From NCBI RefSeq assembly GCF_014284335.1, contig NZ_JACOGF010000011.1:62001-126000 (forward strand): a stretch of DNA of 64,000 bases, read 5' to 3'. Shown piece by piece: positions 55,083-63,799 of the stretch. The notes under the pieces are model-generated. The model was not told where the DNA came from. It saw only the letters and a list, made by a program, of their open reading frames with translations, and made no database searches. How positions within the stretch are numbered: position 1 is the stretch's first letter; every line of letters begins with the position of its first letter. The translations under genes and the position numbers were made by a program. This stretch comes from Undibacterium hunanense (GTDB lineage: Bacteria; Pseudomonadota; Gammaproteobacteria; Burkholderiales; Burkholderiaceae_D).

Positions 55083-55487
55083 TTATTTCCCGTGCCGGGG
55101 TAAAAATGCCCTGATCTGGAATACATTGCCTTCTGGGTCGTAACCGTCGCAGATGCGGCACTGCTGAAATTCCCATTCATGTTCAGGCGCATCAAGTTGT
55201 CCGCCCAGACGGGCTGCTGTCTCCCGTGCAAGGCCGATATCGTTGACGGGCAAGACCAGTTTGATGGCAGTATCTTCTCTGCGCTCAGGCGGGCTTTTGA
55301 TGTCAAAAGTATCGGCAATATGCGCTGGTATGGCGTGTATCACCAGCTGGAAGTGAGGCAATGCAAGGATAGAATACGTGTCATCGGCATGGCTTATGCC
55401 ACACTGCATGATTTGCTCATAAAAATGACTGAGTTTGCTCAGGTTCTTTGCGTAAATGACTGCGCCGGGTATGGGTAAGCTGGACAT
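55083..55487 (-). CDS. VOC (glyoxalase-like) family protein
   Basis: A 134-residue protein with two beta-alpha-beta-beta-beta units: GAVIYAKNLSKLSHFYEQIM at the start and KLVLPVNDIGLARETAARLGG followed by ICDGYDPEGNVFQIRAF at the end. The DPEGNVF segment supplies the terminal glutamate-type or nearby metal ligand position, though a full four-ligand set is not evident. I start at the ATG at 55487, which gives the compact domain; the frame is open to 55613. Function unknown. Confidence 0.75.
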   Translation of the reverse strand: MSSLPIPGAVIYAKNLSKLSHFYEQIMQCGISHADDTYSILALPHFQLVIHAIPAHIADTFDIKSPPERREDTAIKLVLPVNDIGLARETAARLGGQLDAPEHEWEFQQCRICDGYDPEGNVFQIRAFLPRHGK

Positions 55488-55719
55488 GATGTATTTAAAA
55501 TGAGGTGTCTGCATGGGGCGAGTTACCACAAAATGGGGCAAGCGGCGATCAAATTTTACACGGATTGGCTTTTTGTTATGAGTGAACTCGTCAAGTCTTG
55601 AGGGAAAATGCACTTTGCAGTTTATAATTTCAGCTGTTACAACAATTTGATTGGCACTTTGTTACTGATATGGCGAACAATTCCCGGAACCAAGTCAGGC
55701 AAATGAAGTCTCATCGACT

Positions 55720-56589
55720 ATGAATCAGGTTTCCAAGCAAGCGTATCCAGGTTATCACCGGCATCAGTCAGGTCAGTTGCGGTCCATCGTATTGGCTGCA
55801 CTCGTGCATATTCTTTTGATCGGCTTTCTGTGGGTAGGCATACGCTGGCAAAACAAGGAAAGCACAGCGGTTGAGGCCGAAGTGTGGGATCTGACTACCC
55901 GTGAAGCGGCTCCCAAACCTGTTATCCTGCCGGATCCCCCGCCGGTTGTTGAAGAAAAACCCAAAGAACCGGTCCCTGTGAAAGAAGAAGTCAGGCAGGA
56001 AGACCCGGAAATCGCGATCGCCCAGGAAAAAAAGCGCAAGTTGCTGGAAAAGAAAAAAGAAGAAGAACTGCAACGCGAACTGGCTGAGAAAAAACGCAAG
56101 GAAGAGCAACAGGAAAAACTGGCCGAGCAAAAGCGCAAGGCAGAGAAACTGGCGCTGGAAGATGCCGACAAAAAGAAACAACTGGCCAAGGATAAGCTTG
56201 CCAGCGATAAATTGTTCAAAGAACAAATGCAGCGCATGACCAGTCAGGCGGCCAATACGGGTAGCGGTGGCTCAGGTGTTGTTGCCAAATCGACAGGAAA
56301 TAATCGCGGCGACCCCAGTTATATTGCAAAAATTGCCGCCAAGGTTCGTTCCAACACCAATTTCAGTGCAATTGACAGCACGGCCGGTAATCCTACAGTC
56401 GAATATCACATAGACCTATTGCCAGATGGTTCACTCCGTGGTGCAATACGCAAACTTAAATCATCGGGTATCCCCAGCTTTGACGAAGCAGTGGCAAAAG
56501 GCATAGAAAAGTCTGCTCCTTTTCCTCGTGACAAGTCGGGCGAAGTGCCTCCCAGCCTTGAGCTGGTTTATCGTATGAAGGAAGAATAA
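55720..56589 (+). CDS. tolA: Cell envelope integrity protein TolA
   Basis: Spans the periplasm and couples TolQR to TolB-Pal for outer-membrane constriction. One transmembrane helix lies at about residues 24-41, followed by a Pro/Glu-rich linker, a long Lys/Glu coiled coil (about 95-175) and a C-terminal TolA/TonB-like domain (about 200-289, with YIAKIAAKVRSN). Length is 289. It is the first gene of a cluster that continues with tolB, pal and cpoB, but tolQ and tolR are not upstream; the gene before it is an unrelated VOC gene on the other strand. Confidence 0.9.
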   Translation: MNQVSKQAYPGYHRHQSGQLRSIVLAALVHILLIGFLWVGIRWQNKESTAVEAEVWDLTTREAAPKPVILPDPPPVVEEKPKEPVPVKEEVRQEDPEIAIAQEKKRKLLEKKKEEELQRELAEKKRKEEQQEKLAEQKRKAEKLALEDADKKKQLAKDKLASDKLFKEQMQRMTSQAANTGSGGSGVVAKSTGNNRGDPSYIAKIAAKVRSNTNFSAIDSTAGNPTVEYHIDLLPDGSLRGAIRKLKSSGIPSFDEAVAKGIEKSAPFPRDKSGEVPPSLELVYRMKEE

Positions 56590-56595
56590 ATACCA

Positions 56596-57882
56596 ATGAT
56601 GTCCATGTTGAAAAAAATTGCAGTGTCCGCCGTGCTGGCCGCAGTAAGCAGTTTGAGCGTTCTGGCACCCGTGCATGCACAAATACGGGTTGAAGTGTCT
56701 GGTGTTGGTTCCAACCAGATTCCGATTGCCATTGCCGGTTTTACCGATGAAGCGCTGACGCCCCAGCAAGTGACCAGTATCATCAAGGATGACCTGAACC
56801 GCAGCGGTTATTTCAGGCTGATTGATACCAATGTCGTGCTGAATGAAAACGCCGCCATCAATTTTGGTGACTGGAAATCCAAAGGGGCCGACGCTCTGGT
56901 CGTTGGCAGCGTACAAAGCCTGAGCGATGGCCGTTTCGATGTGCGCTATAAATTGTTTGATACCCTGAAATCGGCTGCGCTGGCTGGCTTTTCAGTATCC
57001 GCACCACCTGGCAATATCCGCCTGACAGCCCATCGTATTGCCGATGATATTTATGAAAAGTTGACCGGTGTGCGAGGTGTATTTTCTACCCGCATTGCTT
57101 ATGTCACCAAGGCTGGCTCTGAATACCGCCTGGAAATCGCCGATGCCGATGGCGAAGGCACCAAGATCGCCCTGCGTTCTGCTGAACCCATCATTTCACC
57201 TTCATGGTCGCCAGACGGCACCAAGGTGGCCTATGTATCTTTTGAATCACGCAAGCCTGTCATATGGGTACAAAACCTGATTACCGGCGAACGTACCATC
57301 ATTGCCAACTTCAAGGGCAGCAACTCTGCACCTTCGTGGTCGGCTGATGGCAGCAAGCTGGCGGTGGCGCTCTCGCGCGATGGTCAGACCCAGATTTTTA
57401 CCGTCAGTGCGAATGGCAGTAACCTGCAAAAGCTGACCAGCAGTTCCGGCATTGATACTGAGCCGCAATTTTCTGCTGACGGACAATCGATTTACTTCCT
57501 GAGTGACCGCAGTGGCGGTCCGCAGATTTACCGCATCAGTACTGCAGGTGGCGAAGCAAAAAGGGTAACCTTTAGCGGCACTTACAATATCACACCAAGA
57601 ATATCCCCGGATGGCAAGACTTTGGCTTATATTTCACGTCGTGATGGAAAATTCCAGCTCTACGTCATGGATTTGGCCAGTGGTCAGGAGCAGCGATTGT
57701 CCGACACCACCAAAGACGAGTCACCGAGTTTTTCACCCAATGGCCGTTACATCATGTACGCCACAGAATCAGGCCGTCGCGGCTCGCTCGCTGTGGTGTC
57801 GGTAGATGGCAAGGTGAAGCAGAAATTGACGGTTCAGGCCGGAGATATTCGGGAGCCCACCTGGGGTCCTTTCATGAAGTAA
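56596..57882 (+). CDS. tolB: Tol-Pal translocation protein TolB
   Basis: Periplasmic beta-propeller of the Tol-Pal system. The signal peptide ends at APVHAQIRVEV. An N-terminal alpha/beta domain is followed by six propeller blades with the WSPDGTKVAYVS-type repeats (SPSWSPDGTKVAYV, APSWSADGSKLAVA, EPQFSADGQSIYFLSDR, TPRISPDGKTLAYIS, SPSFSPNGRYIMYA). Starts 6 bases after tolA. Three nearby ATG codons (56596, 56599, 56605) are possible starts. Length 428. Confidence 0.95.
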   Translation: MMSMLKKIAVSAVLAAVSSLSVLAPVHAQIRVEVSGVGSNQIPIAIAGFTDEALTPQQVTSIIKDDLNRSGYFRLIDTNVVLNENAAINFGDWKSKGADALVVGSVQSLSDGRFDVRYKLFDTLKSAALAGFSVSAPPGNIRLTAHRIADDIYEKLTGVRGVFSTRIAYVTKAGSEYRLEIADADGEGTKIALRSAEPIISPSWSPDGTKVAYVSFESRKPVIWVQNLITGERTIIANFKGSNSAPSWSADGSKLAVALSRDGQTQIFTVSANGSNLQKLTSSSGIDTEPQFSADGQSIYFLSDRSGGPQIYRISTAGGEAKRVTFSGTYNITPRISPDGKTLAYISRRDGKFQLYVMDLASGQEQRLSDTTKDESPSFSPNGRYIMYATESGRRGSLAVVSVDGKVKQKLTVQAGDIREPTWGPFMK

Positions 57883-57925
57883 GCAGTATTTATTTCGGTA
57901 TTCATTTATTTAATCAGGAGAGAAA

Positions 57926-58456
57926 ATGCGTTTCACATCCCAATCCAAGACTCTGGCCATGCTGATTTCCAGCGTCGTTCTGATGAGTGCCTGCGCTTCC
58001 AAAGTCCCTCTGGAAGATAAAGCAAAAGTGGAAGAAAAAGCACCGGTTGTTGTCCAGACTACCCAGGCTGATCCTAACTCCGTCAAAACAGTGACAACAA
58101 CAGTTGATCCGTTGACACAAGGTGCACTGGCAAAACGCAGCGTGTATTTTGACTATGACAGTTACACCGTCAAAGATGAATTCAAGCCTGTTATCGAGGC
58201 GCATGCCAAGTATCTGGTTGCCAATAAAAACCGTGGCATCCTGATTCAAGGTAACACTGATGAACGCGGCGGCCGCGAATACAATCTGGCACTCGGCCAA
58301 AAACGTGCTGAAGCAGTACGTAAAGCCCTGAGCCTGCTGGGTGTGTCAGAAGCACAAATCGAAGCTGTTTCTTTGGGCAAAGAAAAGCCAAAAGCAACTG
58401 GCAGCGACGAAGCTTCCTGGGCTGAAAACCGTCGTTCAGACATCATCTACAAGTAA
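57926..58456 (+). CDS. pal: Peptidoglycan-associated lipoprotein Pal
   Basis: Outer-membrane lipoprotein that binds peptidoglycan. The lipobox LMSAC places the acylated cysteine at residue 23. A linker of about 75 residues follows and then the OmpA-like domain (RSVYFDYDSYTV to the end), with the peptidoglycan-binding NTDERGGREYNLALGQKRAEAV. AGGAG stands before the ATG. 176 residues. Confidence 0.96.
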   Translation: MRFTSQSKTLAMLISSVVLMSACASKVPLEDKAKVEEKAPVVVQTTQADPNSVKTVTTTVDPLTQGALAKRSVYFDYDSYTVKDEFKPVIEAHAKYLVANKNRGILIQGNTDERGGREYNLALGQKRAEAVRKALSLLGVSEAQIEAVSLGKEKPKATGSDEASWAENRRSDIIYK

Positions 58457-58559
58457 TCTTCGTGTCTGAAGACCTGGCAATGTCTGGTCTTCATTTGCGT
58501 TCAACGCCGGATAGCTGCCATAGCTGCTCCGGCGTGTTTCCATTTTTTTGCAGATCGCC

Positions 58560-59321
58560 ATGAAACTCAATTCCATACGCACTTCTTTCATTGCAGCGGC
58601 TATCGCCATTGCACTGGCACCTTCTGTCGCCTCAGCCGGCATTTTTGATGATGATGAAGCACGCAAGGCCATACTGGATTTGCGCAACAAGGTCGATGCC
58701 GTCAGCAACAAGCTTGATGCCAAGCTGGAAACCAAGGCAGATAAAAGCACCGCGCTTGAACTGGCCAATGAGAATGAACAACTGCGGGCAGAAATTGCCA
58801 AACTGCGTGGGCAAATTGAAGTGCTCAGCAATGACCTCGCCAATACCCAGCGCCGCCAGCAGGATTTTTATGTCGACCTGGACAATCGCGTACGCAAGCT
58901 TGAACCCAAGCGCATGACCGTGGATGGCAAGGAAGCGACGGTTGATGTTAACGAGCAGCGCGCCTTTGATGCTGCCATGACCCTGTTCAAGGGTGCAGAT
59001 TATAAAAATGCAGCAAACGCATTTTCCAGCTTCCTGGTGAACTATCCGCAATCGGCCTATGCTGGTTCTGCCCAGTACTGGCTGGGTAATTCGTACTACA
59101 CCCAGCGTGATTTCCGCAATACCATCGCGGCCATGCAGCAACTGGTGAAGGCTTATCCTGACCATCCCAAGGCACCAGAAGCCATGCTCAATATCGCCTC
59201 CTGCCATATGGAACTGAAAGAAAAGGCAGCCGCCAAGAAAGTGCTGGAAAGCTTGATTGCTCAGTATCCCGAGACTGAAGCCGCACAGGCTGCCAAGAAC
59301 CGTTTGTCAGCCATGAAATAG
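58560..59321 (+). CDS. cpoB: Cell division coordinator CpoB (YbgF)
   Basis: Periplasmic protein that links TolA to peptidoglycan synthesis at the septum. Signal peptide ends near ASAGIF. A coiled-coil region (about 35-115) promotes trimerisation, and three C-terminal TPRs (FKGADYKNAANAFSSFLVNYP, SAQYWLGNSYYTQRD, MLNIASCHMELKE) follow. I start at ATG 58560; a TTG four codons upstream is less likely. 253 residues. Last gene of the tolA-tolB-pal-cpoB cluster, just before the tRNA-Lys genes. Confidence 0.92.
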   Translation: MKLNSIRTSFIAAAIAIALAPSVASAGIFDDDEARKAILDLRNKVDAVSNKLDAKLETKADKSTALELANENEQLRAEIAKLRGQIEVLSNDLANTQRRQQDFYVDLDNRVRKLEPKRMTVDGKEATVDVNEQRAFDAAMTLFKGADYKNAANAFSSFLVNYPQSAYAGSAQYWLGNSYYTQRDFRNTIAAMQQLVKAYPDHPKAPEAMLNIASCHMELKEKAAAKKVLESLIAQYPETEAAQAAKNRLSAMK

Positions 59322-59361
59322 TGTCAACGGCAGGCCCAAGGGCGATAATCTGCCAGCAGCG

Positions 59362-59390
59362 TTGACAGGGTGGCCTGAACATACTATAAT
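59362..59390 (+). promoter_or_regulatory. Consensus sigma-70 promoter of tRNA-Lys
   Basis: TTGACA (59362-59367), a 17-base spacer and TATAAT (59385-59390): both boxes are exact consensus. The tRNA begins 11 bases after the -10 box, so its 5' leader is only a few bases. Confidence 0.95.
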
Positions 59391-59400
59391 CTCTGTCTTC

Positions 59401-59476
59401 GGGTCGTTAGCTCAGCTGGTAGAGCAGCGGACTTTTAATCCGTTGGTCGCAGGTTCGAATCCCGCACGGCCTACCA
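59401..59476 (+). tRNA. tRNA-Lys (anticodon TTT), copy 1
   Basis: A 76-base cloverleaf with anticodon loop CTTTTAA (TTT), TTCGAAT arm and encoded CCA. Identical to the copy at 59532-59607. A hairpin terminator follows at once. Confidence 0.95.
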
Positions 59477-59484
59477 CGAATACC

Positions 59485-59521
59485 AAAGACTTAGGTCGCA
59501 TCACTAAGTCTTTATCTTTTT
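59485..59521 (+). terminator. Intrinsic terminator between the two tRNA-Lys genes
   Basis: AAAGACTTAG (59485-59494) pairs with CTAAGTCTTT (59504-59513), followed by ATCTTTTTT. It should stop transcription after the first copy, so the second copy needs read-through or its own promoter; none is obvious in the 55-base spacer. Confidence 0.85.
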
Positions 59522-59531
59522 TAGCAGTTTT

Positions 59532-59607
59532 GGGTCGTTAGCTCAGCTGGTAGAGCAGCGGACTTTTAATCCGTTGGTCGCAGGTTCGAATCCCGCACGG
59601 CCTACCA
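59532..59607 (+). tRNA. tRNA-Lys (anticodon TTT), copy 2
   Basis: Identical to copy 1, starting 56 bases after its end. It forms the left border of the accessory region that contains the GGDEF gene and the integrase remnant. Confidence 0.95.
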
Positions 59608-59994
59608 CGAATTTAGTAGTACAGAACAAGGCTACCAGCTTCGGCACGTAGTCTTTTTTTGCGCCCCTATATTTTCTCCCATCCTCGCTCCGTGCGTCCT
59701 GGCACACTATCCGAATGGCAATGCTGTGGCCATCGGGCTGAAGATATTCTCTTCTTTGCTATAGATATAATAGCAATTCCTGAACCACGCCATCCCATCA
59801 CGGCTCCCACCCTTACGGCAACTGCTTTCCTGGTAGCGAATTCAGCACGTCTCAAGCTTAGATTCCACCAAACGGCACGCGCTTATTTGCAGTGCAGAAT
59901 TTCCCCTATAACCAACCGCGCACGCAGTCTATTGCATCGCATGCCAGCTGCCTTCCGACCGGCTAAGACACCGTCTCTAACCAACCGAACAAAT
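59608..59994. other. Spacer between tRNA-Lys and the GGDEF gene
   Basis: A 387-base stretch with no recognisable gene. A frame at 59659-60222 on the plus strand is open but mostly antisense to the GGDEF gene and has no family features. Base use differs from the housekeeping genes to the left. No copy of the tRNA-Lys 3' end is obvious here. Confidence 0.45.
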
Positions 59995-61752
59995 TCAAAA
60001 ATTGGTCATGATGCTTGCAGAGTCCTCGTACGCCCTATCGCTGTCGATAACATAACGATCTTTGCCGCCAGACTTCGCCAAATAAAGCGCCAAGTCCGCA
60101 CGTTTGAATACATCCGACAAGTCCGTATCGCTTTCAAATTTTGCGACGCCAACACTGATTGTTGTCGGCGGCATGAAAGCTTTACGCACTCCATTCACCA
60201 ATTCAGTTGCGAATTCCTGTAACTTATCCCTATCACCTTGGAAGACGATCCCAAACTCCTCGCCCCCCAACCGTCCACAAAGATTTCCCTCTGAAACTCT
60301 TGCGATAATCGACGCAGTACTTTTCAATACTTCATCGCCAACGTCATGCCCCCTGCTGTCGTTTATTTTCTTAAAGTCGTCAATGTCAACCATCAAAAAA
60401 TACAGTCCGTCGTTGACACTACGTTTTTGAGCCTCGCGCGCTTTCCACATGAAACGTCTTCGATTTTTCAGCCCCGTCAATGCATCTGTAAATGCAAGTA
60501 TCCTAAGCCGCTGACTAGAACGCATCATCACCACTACAATAATTATTAGTGAAAAAACGACCAGCATACTCAATCCCAATGCAAGTAACTGTAATTTTTT
60601 AATCTCATGCGCGTTTTTGAGCTCCGCCTGCTGTGACTCGTTTTGCTTTGCTAACTTGCGGTTTTGTTGTTGCTGCTGCTCAGTTTGAAAACGAACCCGG
60701 AGCAGGCCGGTCTGTTGATCCAACGCCTGCTGATCGAGCTTATTCTTAGCCTCTAGCTGAGAGACACGTTCCTCATAGGCAGCTTGAATTTGATTTTGCC
60801 CAAGAAATGCGAGCGCACGGTCTTCATGAATCGTGAGAAGGAAGCGGAGATTCCCAGTTTTCTGAAAATAGGCCAATGCACGATCGAGATCGTGAAGTGC
60901 CTCGGAGTTTTTACCTGCCCGCCTTAATGCTGCACCGCGTGCTTGGAGTAACAACGCCGCCCGCTCCTCACCAGTTGCTGTCGCTTCCAGTTTTATGGCA
61001 TGGTCAAGTTGCGCCAATGCTTCCACATGACGGCCCATTTTCGAAAGGGCCATGCCAATCGAACGCTCGTCAAAAGAAACCTCGTCTGCCGGAGCTTTCC
61101 GTTGCACATCAATCTCGCGTGCCCGGCGAAAATGAGGAAGTGCCAATTCCGACTTGTTTTGATTATTGTAGAGTATGCCAATATTGAACTCAGTGGTACT
61201 CTCCCGCCCTAAGTCCTTGGAGTCACGTGCGATGGCAAGTAGCTTATTCAGAATAAGCAGCGCATTTTCATAGTCCCCGACATGTTTATCGCTATAGGTC
61301 AATGCAAGACTATTCATGACCATAATGTTGTAAGCTTTGTTTCCAGTCTTTTCAAAAATGGAAAAAGCTGTATTAAGGTCATTTAGCGCATCTGGGTATA
61401 ACCCGAAGTACGTGCGCCGATTCCCGCGCACAAAAAGCACACTAGCCTGCAAATTCAAATCATTTTGCTGCAAGGATTGCTCTAGAAATAACGTGTACTG
61501 CGTTTCGATTAGCTCGTAACTCGCCGAATCATCATGAAAGCCCATTTCACATAGACGTACCATAGCGCTCGCCCCGACGTCCCCTGCCAAGTCTCGCTCC
61601 GCTTTCAGACTCGCAATGATGCCTTGAGCCGCAGCGCCATTGTCAGAGGCCAGAATCAGGCACTGATCCGCCCGCTCCCTCAGCGAGGAAGCTCCCTGAG
61701 CGAAATCACTAATGAACAAAAGAAATACTACTACTAAGCGCATATGTCTCAT
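59995..61752 (-). CDS. GGDEF diguanylate cyclase with periplasmic TPR sensor
   Basis: A 585-residue enzyme that should make cyclic di-GMP from GTP. A signal-like N-terminus (MRHMRLVVVFLLFISDFAQG) is followed by about six TPR-like helices (residues 90-310), a coiled coil rich in Gln (about 330-390), a transmembrane helix (about 392-415, LLALGLSMLVVFSLIIIVVV) and a cytoplasmic GGDEF domain with the active site GGEEF near residue 498 and DFKKINDSRGHDVGDEVL before it. AGGAG stands before the ATG. Codon use and GC look unlike the neighbours, consistent with acquisition. The ligand sensed by the TPR part is unknown. Confidence 0.9.
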   Translation of the reverse strand: MRHMRLVVVFLLFISDFAQGASSLRERADQCLILASDNGAAAQGIIASLKAERDLAGDVGASAMVRLCEMGFHDDSASYELIETQYTLFLEQSLQQNDLNLQASVLFVRGNRRTYFGLYPDALNDLNTAFSIFEKTGNKAYNIMVMNSLALTYSDKHVGDYENALLILNKLLAIARDSKDLGRESTTEFNIGILYNNQNKSELALPHFRRAREIDVQRKAPADEVSFDERSIGMALSKMGRHVEALAQLDHAIKLEATATGEERAALLLQARGAALRRAGKNSEALHDLDRALAYFQKTGNLRFLLTIHEDRALAFLGQNQIQAAYEERVSQLEAKNKLDQQALDQQTGLLRVRFQTEQQQQQNRKLAKQNESQQAELKNAHEIKKLQLLALGLSMLVVFSLIIIVVVMMRSSQRLRILAFTDALTGLKNRRRFMWKAREAQKRSVNDGLYFLMVDIDDFKKINDSRGHDVGDEVLKSTASIIARVSEGNLCGRLGGEEFGIVFQGDRDKLQEFATELVNGVRKAFMPPTTISVGVAKFESDTDLSDVFKRADLALYLAKSGGKDRYVIDSDRAYEDSASIMTNF

Positions 61753-61936
61753 TTTTTCTCCTGCTTTGCGTAATTGTACCCCTTGTCATGGCGACGGTAA
61801 AATGCAAAAAAGCAATATTCAGATGGACTAAGAGACAAGGCTACACCAAACCACATGCGTGGGCATCACCAAACTTAGCTCGCGAGAATCATGAGCCGTT
61901 CGAGCGCGGATCACTTCCGTTGTACTGACTCCGCAA

Positions 61937-62227
61937 TCAATGGAGCCGTCTCTTTTTTTCAGCCATCTCTCGCATGTTTGGCATGGACACGTCCGGCAGG
62001 CGAGCTTTGATGTAGATCTCAGTGGTGGTCACGCTCTCGTGGCCTAACAGGTGCTGGATGCGCTCAATCGGCGTTCCAGAGCGATACATATCGGTCGCCC
62101 CCTTCCCCTTCAGATCGTACATGCCAAAATTGGTCAAGTCTTCCTTGCGTACATATCGCCCGAACATGGCGACCAGTCCGGAATACGTGTATTTTTTTCG
62201 ACACGAGTATGTCCGAATGTCGGCCAA
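61937..62227 (-). pseudogene. Remnant of a tyrosine recombinase (integrase), C-terminal part
   Basis: Only about 96 residues remain. DLKGKGATDMYRSG then IQHLLGHESVTTTEIYIK is the C-terminal catalytic box of phage-type integrases: His-x-x-Arg/Lys region, the LLGH histidine and the nucleophilic Tyr in TEIYIK. The N-terminal DNA-binding domains and the first catalytic arginine are missing, so it cannot be active. It lies about 2.3 kb from the tRNA-Lys pair, a usual integrase target. Confidence 0.75.
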
Positions 62228-62337
62228 ACTGTCTTGGCGCTCATTATCCAGTTTCTCTTTTTGCTGGATAAATTGCGTCTAAAATTGACTCACGTTCAGC
62301 ACACAATCCTACTTATCTTGATGAGTAGGGAGCAGGA

Positions 62338-62735
62338 GTGATTGACGTGGCATTACTAGGTATTATTCGACGCTGGCAAATTCGTGAAGGATCCCATTAT
62401 GGGAGATCGCCAGACGACTGGGCATCTCTCGCAACACAGTTCGGCGTTATCTGCGGGCTGAAGTCACAGAGCCAGCCTATGCGGATCGACAAACAACAAG
62501 CGCCATCGATAAATATGCATTACAGCTGTCAAGCTGGCTTAAAACCGAAGCTGGCAAAAATCGTAAGCAGCGACAAAGCTTAAAACAACTTCATCTGGAT
62601 CTAAAAGAACTGGGATTTGAAGGGTCGTATGACCGGGTGGCCGCCTTCGCCAGGAAGTGGAAGGTGGATCAAACTGACAGGGTCAATTCAGCTAGCAAAC
62701 GCACAGGTGCATCAAGCAAACCTACACCAATATAA
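62338..62735 (+). pseudogene. Frameshifted, truncated IS21-family istA transposase remnant
   Basis: The frame opens at GTG 62338 with GGAG upstream: VIDVALLGIIRRWQIRE is the N-terminus of IstA. Near 62395-62403 the frame shifts and continues as EIARRLGISRNTVRRYLRAE (the helix-turn-helix), WLKTEAGKNRKQRQSLKQLH and GSYDRVAAFARKWK, then stops at 62733-62735 before the DDE catalytic domain. No istB follows. An internal small duplication or deletion (CATTATGGGAG region) probably caused the frameshift. It is a dead element fragment. Confidence 0.8.
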
Positions 62736-62822
62736 ATTATGGTTCAGCAGTAGCGATGACAGGCAAAAAAGCACAATGCTATTTTTATGCAGAAATATGC
62801 GGTTGCATTTCTCTTGGATTTC

Positions 62823-63347
62823 TTATTTGAAATTATTAGGGTTCTTTAGTATATTCGCTGCAAGTAGATCAACAGGAGGCTTCTTACTTGCTACAATAGT
62901 TTCAAGATATTTTCTATTATCTGCAGTGAGTTTTTGTCCAAGAGCGAGTATCTTCTCCATTTTTGCGATATTTGTCTGATCGATATCAACTATCCGGTTT
63001 TCTACATTTTGTATTTCCCAGTCTCTGAATTGTAATATGTCAATCCGCTTCATCTTTGCTAGAGTTGCTTCTTGTTCTGCTTGAGGCATTTTTCCAATGA
63101 GTACAAAAGTGGTTTTTTGCCCATCCTTTAATATTATTTCTTGAGTTGATATTACTGCAGCAGTGGATTGAGTTGCATTTACTTTATCCACTGCTACTGC
63201 CGCACCACTGATAGACAATGCGAGCGCTGCCATTGCAAGCGCAGAGTGAACGCGTGATACTTGACCCGATTTAGAGCGGGTTTCTAGACTAGAACGGACT
63301 TGTTCTACTGCGAAGATGTTTTTGCGTGTGTTTGTAGCCATATTCAT
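62823..63347 (-). CDS. Hypothetical protein with signal-anchor, AT-rich
   Basis: I do not recognise this gene. The product is 174 residues: a basic N-terminal stretch (about 1-35), a hydrophobic helix (SALAMAALALSISGAAVAV) that may be a signal peptide with a long front or an anchor, then a soluble helical part with regular Lys/Glu pairs (AKMKRIDILQFRDWEIQNVENR, quoted in part). Start may be ATG 63347 or 63341; neither has a ribosome-binding site. Composition is AT-rich compared with the core genes and it lies beside an IS remnant, so it is probably acquired. Confidence 0.45.
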   Translation of the reverse strand: MNMATNTRKNIFAVEQVRSSLETRSKSGQVSRVHSALAMAALALSISGAAVAVDKVNATQSTAAVISTQEIILKDGQKTTFVLIGKMPQAEQEATLAKMKRIDILQFRDWEIQNVENRIVDIDQTNIAKMEKILALGQKLTADNRKYLETIVASKKPPVDLLAANILKNPNNFK

Positions 63348-63799
63348 CAAAAAATAAGAACAATCCAAGCACAGATACTCTAACCAATGGTATATAGATC
63401 GTCAATTTAATTTATTGATGTCTTTCTGTTTCCCTGACTATATCGGCGTTCACTTTGTAGAAAAATCCAACCATATCAAAAATCTGGGTTTTTGCGATTG
63501 ATTACGGTTTACTGATTGCTTATTTCTCCACGCAATCGAATGCAAATTTAATTGCCAGCTTGATCAGCAAAGAGCAACGCTAAGTAATCCTGAATTTCAA
63601 TTATTTATCTGACTATGACGTCAAACCCGAGCTTTTTTTGTTTTATGGTAGTCTGATCTGCAAGAATTAATCAGCTATCTAGTGCAGTAGATGCCTGATG
63701 CGCGTCATCGGCAAACTAGGCCAGCCTATTTGAAGGCCGCGAAATTATCGTACCCCCTATGTTGGATGTATAAGAAGTATAAGTTACGAGTAGATCATC
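63348..63799. other. AT-rich intergenic region
   Basis: A 452-base stretch between the hypothetical gene and the last gene. It is AT-rich up to about 63700 and shows no gene, RNA or repeat that I can support. A short frame near 63698 coding about eleven codons ends soon and may be a gene fragment. Confidence 0.45.

Noticed and set aside
59659-60222. Plus-strand open frame over the GGDEF gene start of the island
   Set aside because: Most of it is antisense to the GGDEF domain and it lacks any family signature.
59608-63347. Duplicate of the tRNA-Lys 3' end as an attachment site
   Set aside because: I looked for the TTCGAATCCCGC segment of the tRNA to the right and did not find it; the island's far border may lie elsewhere or be lost.
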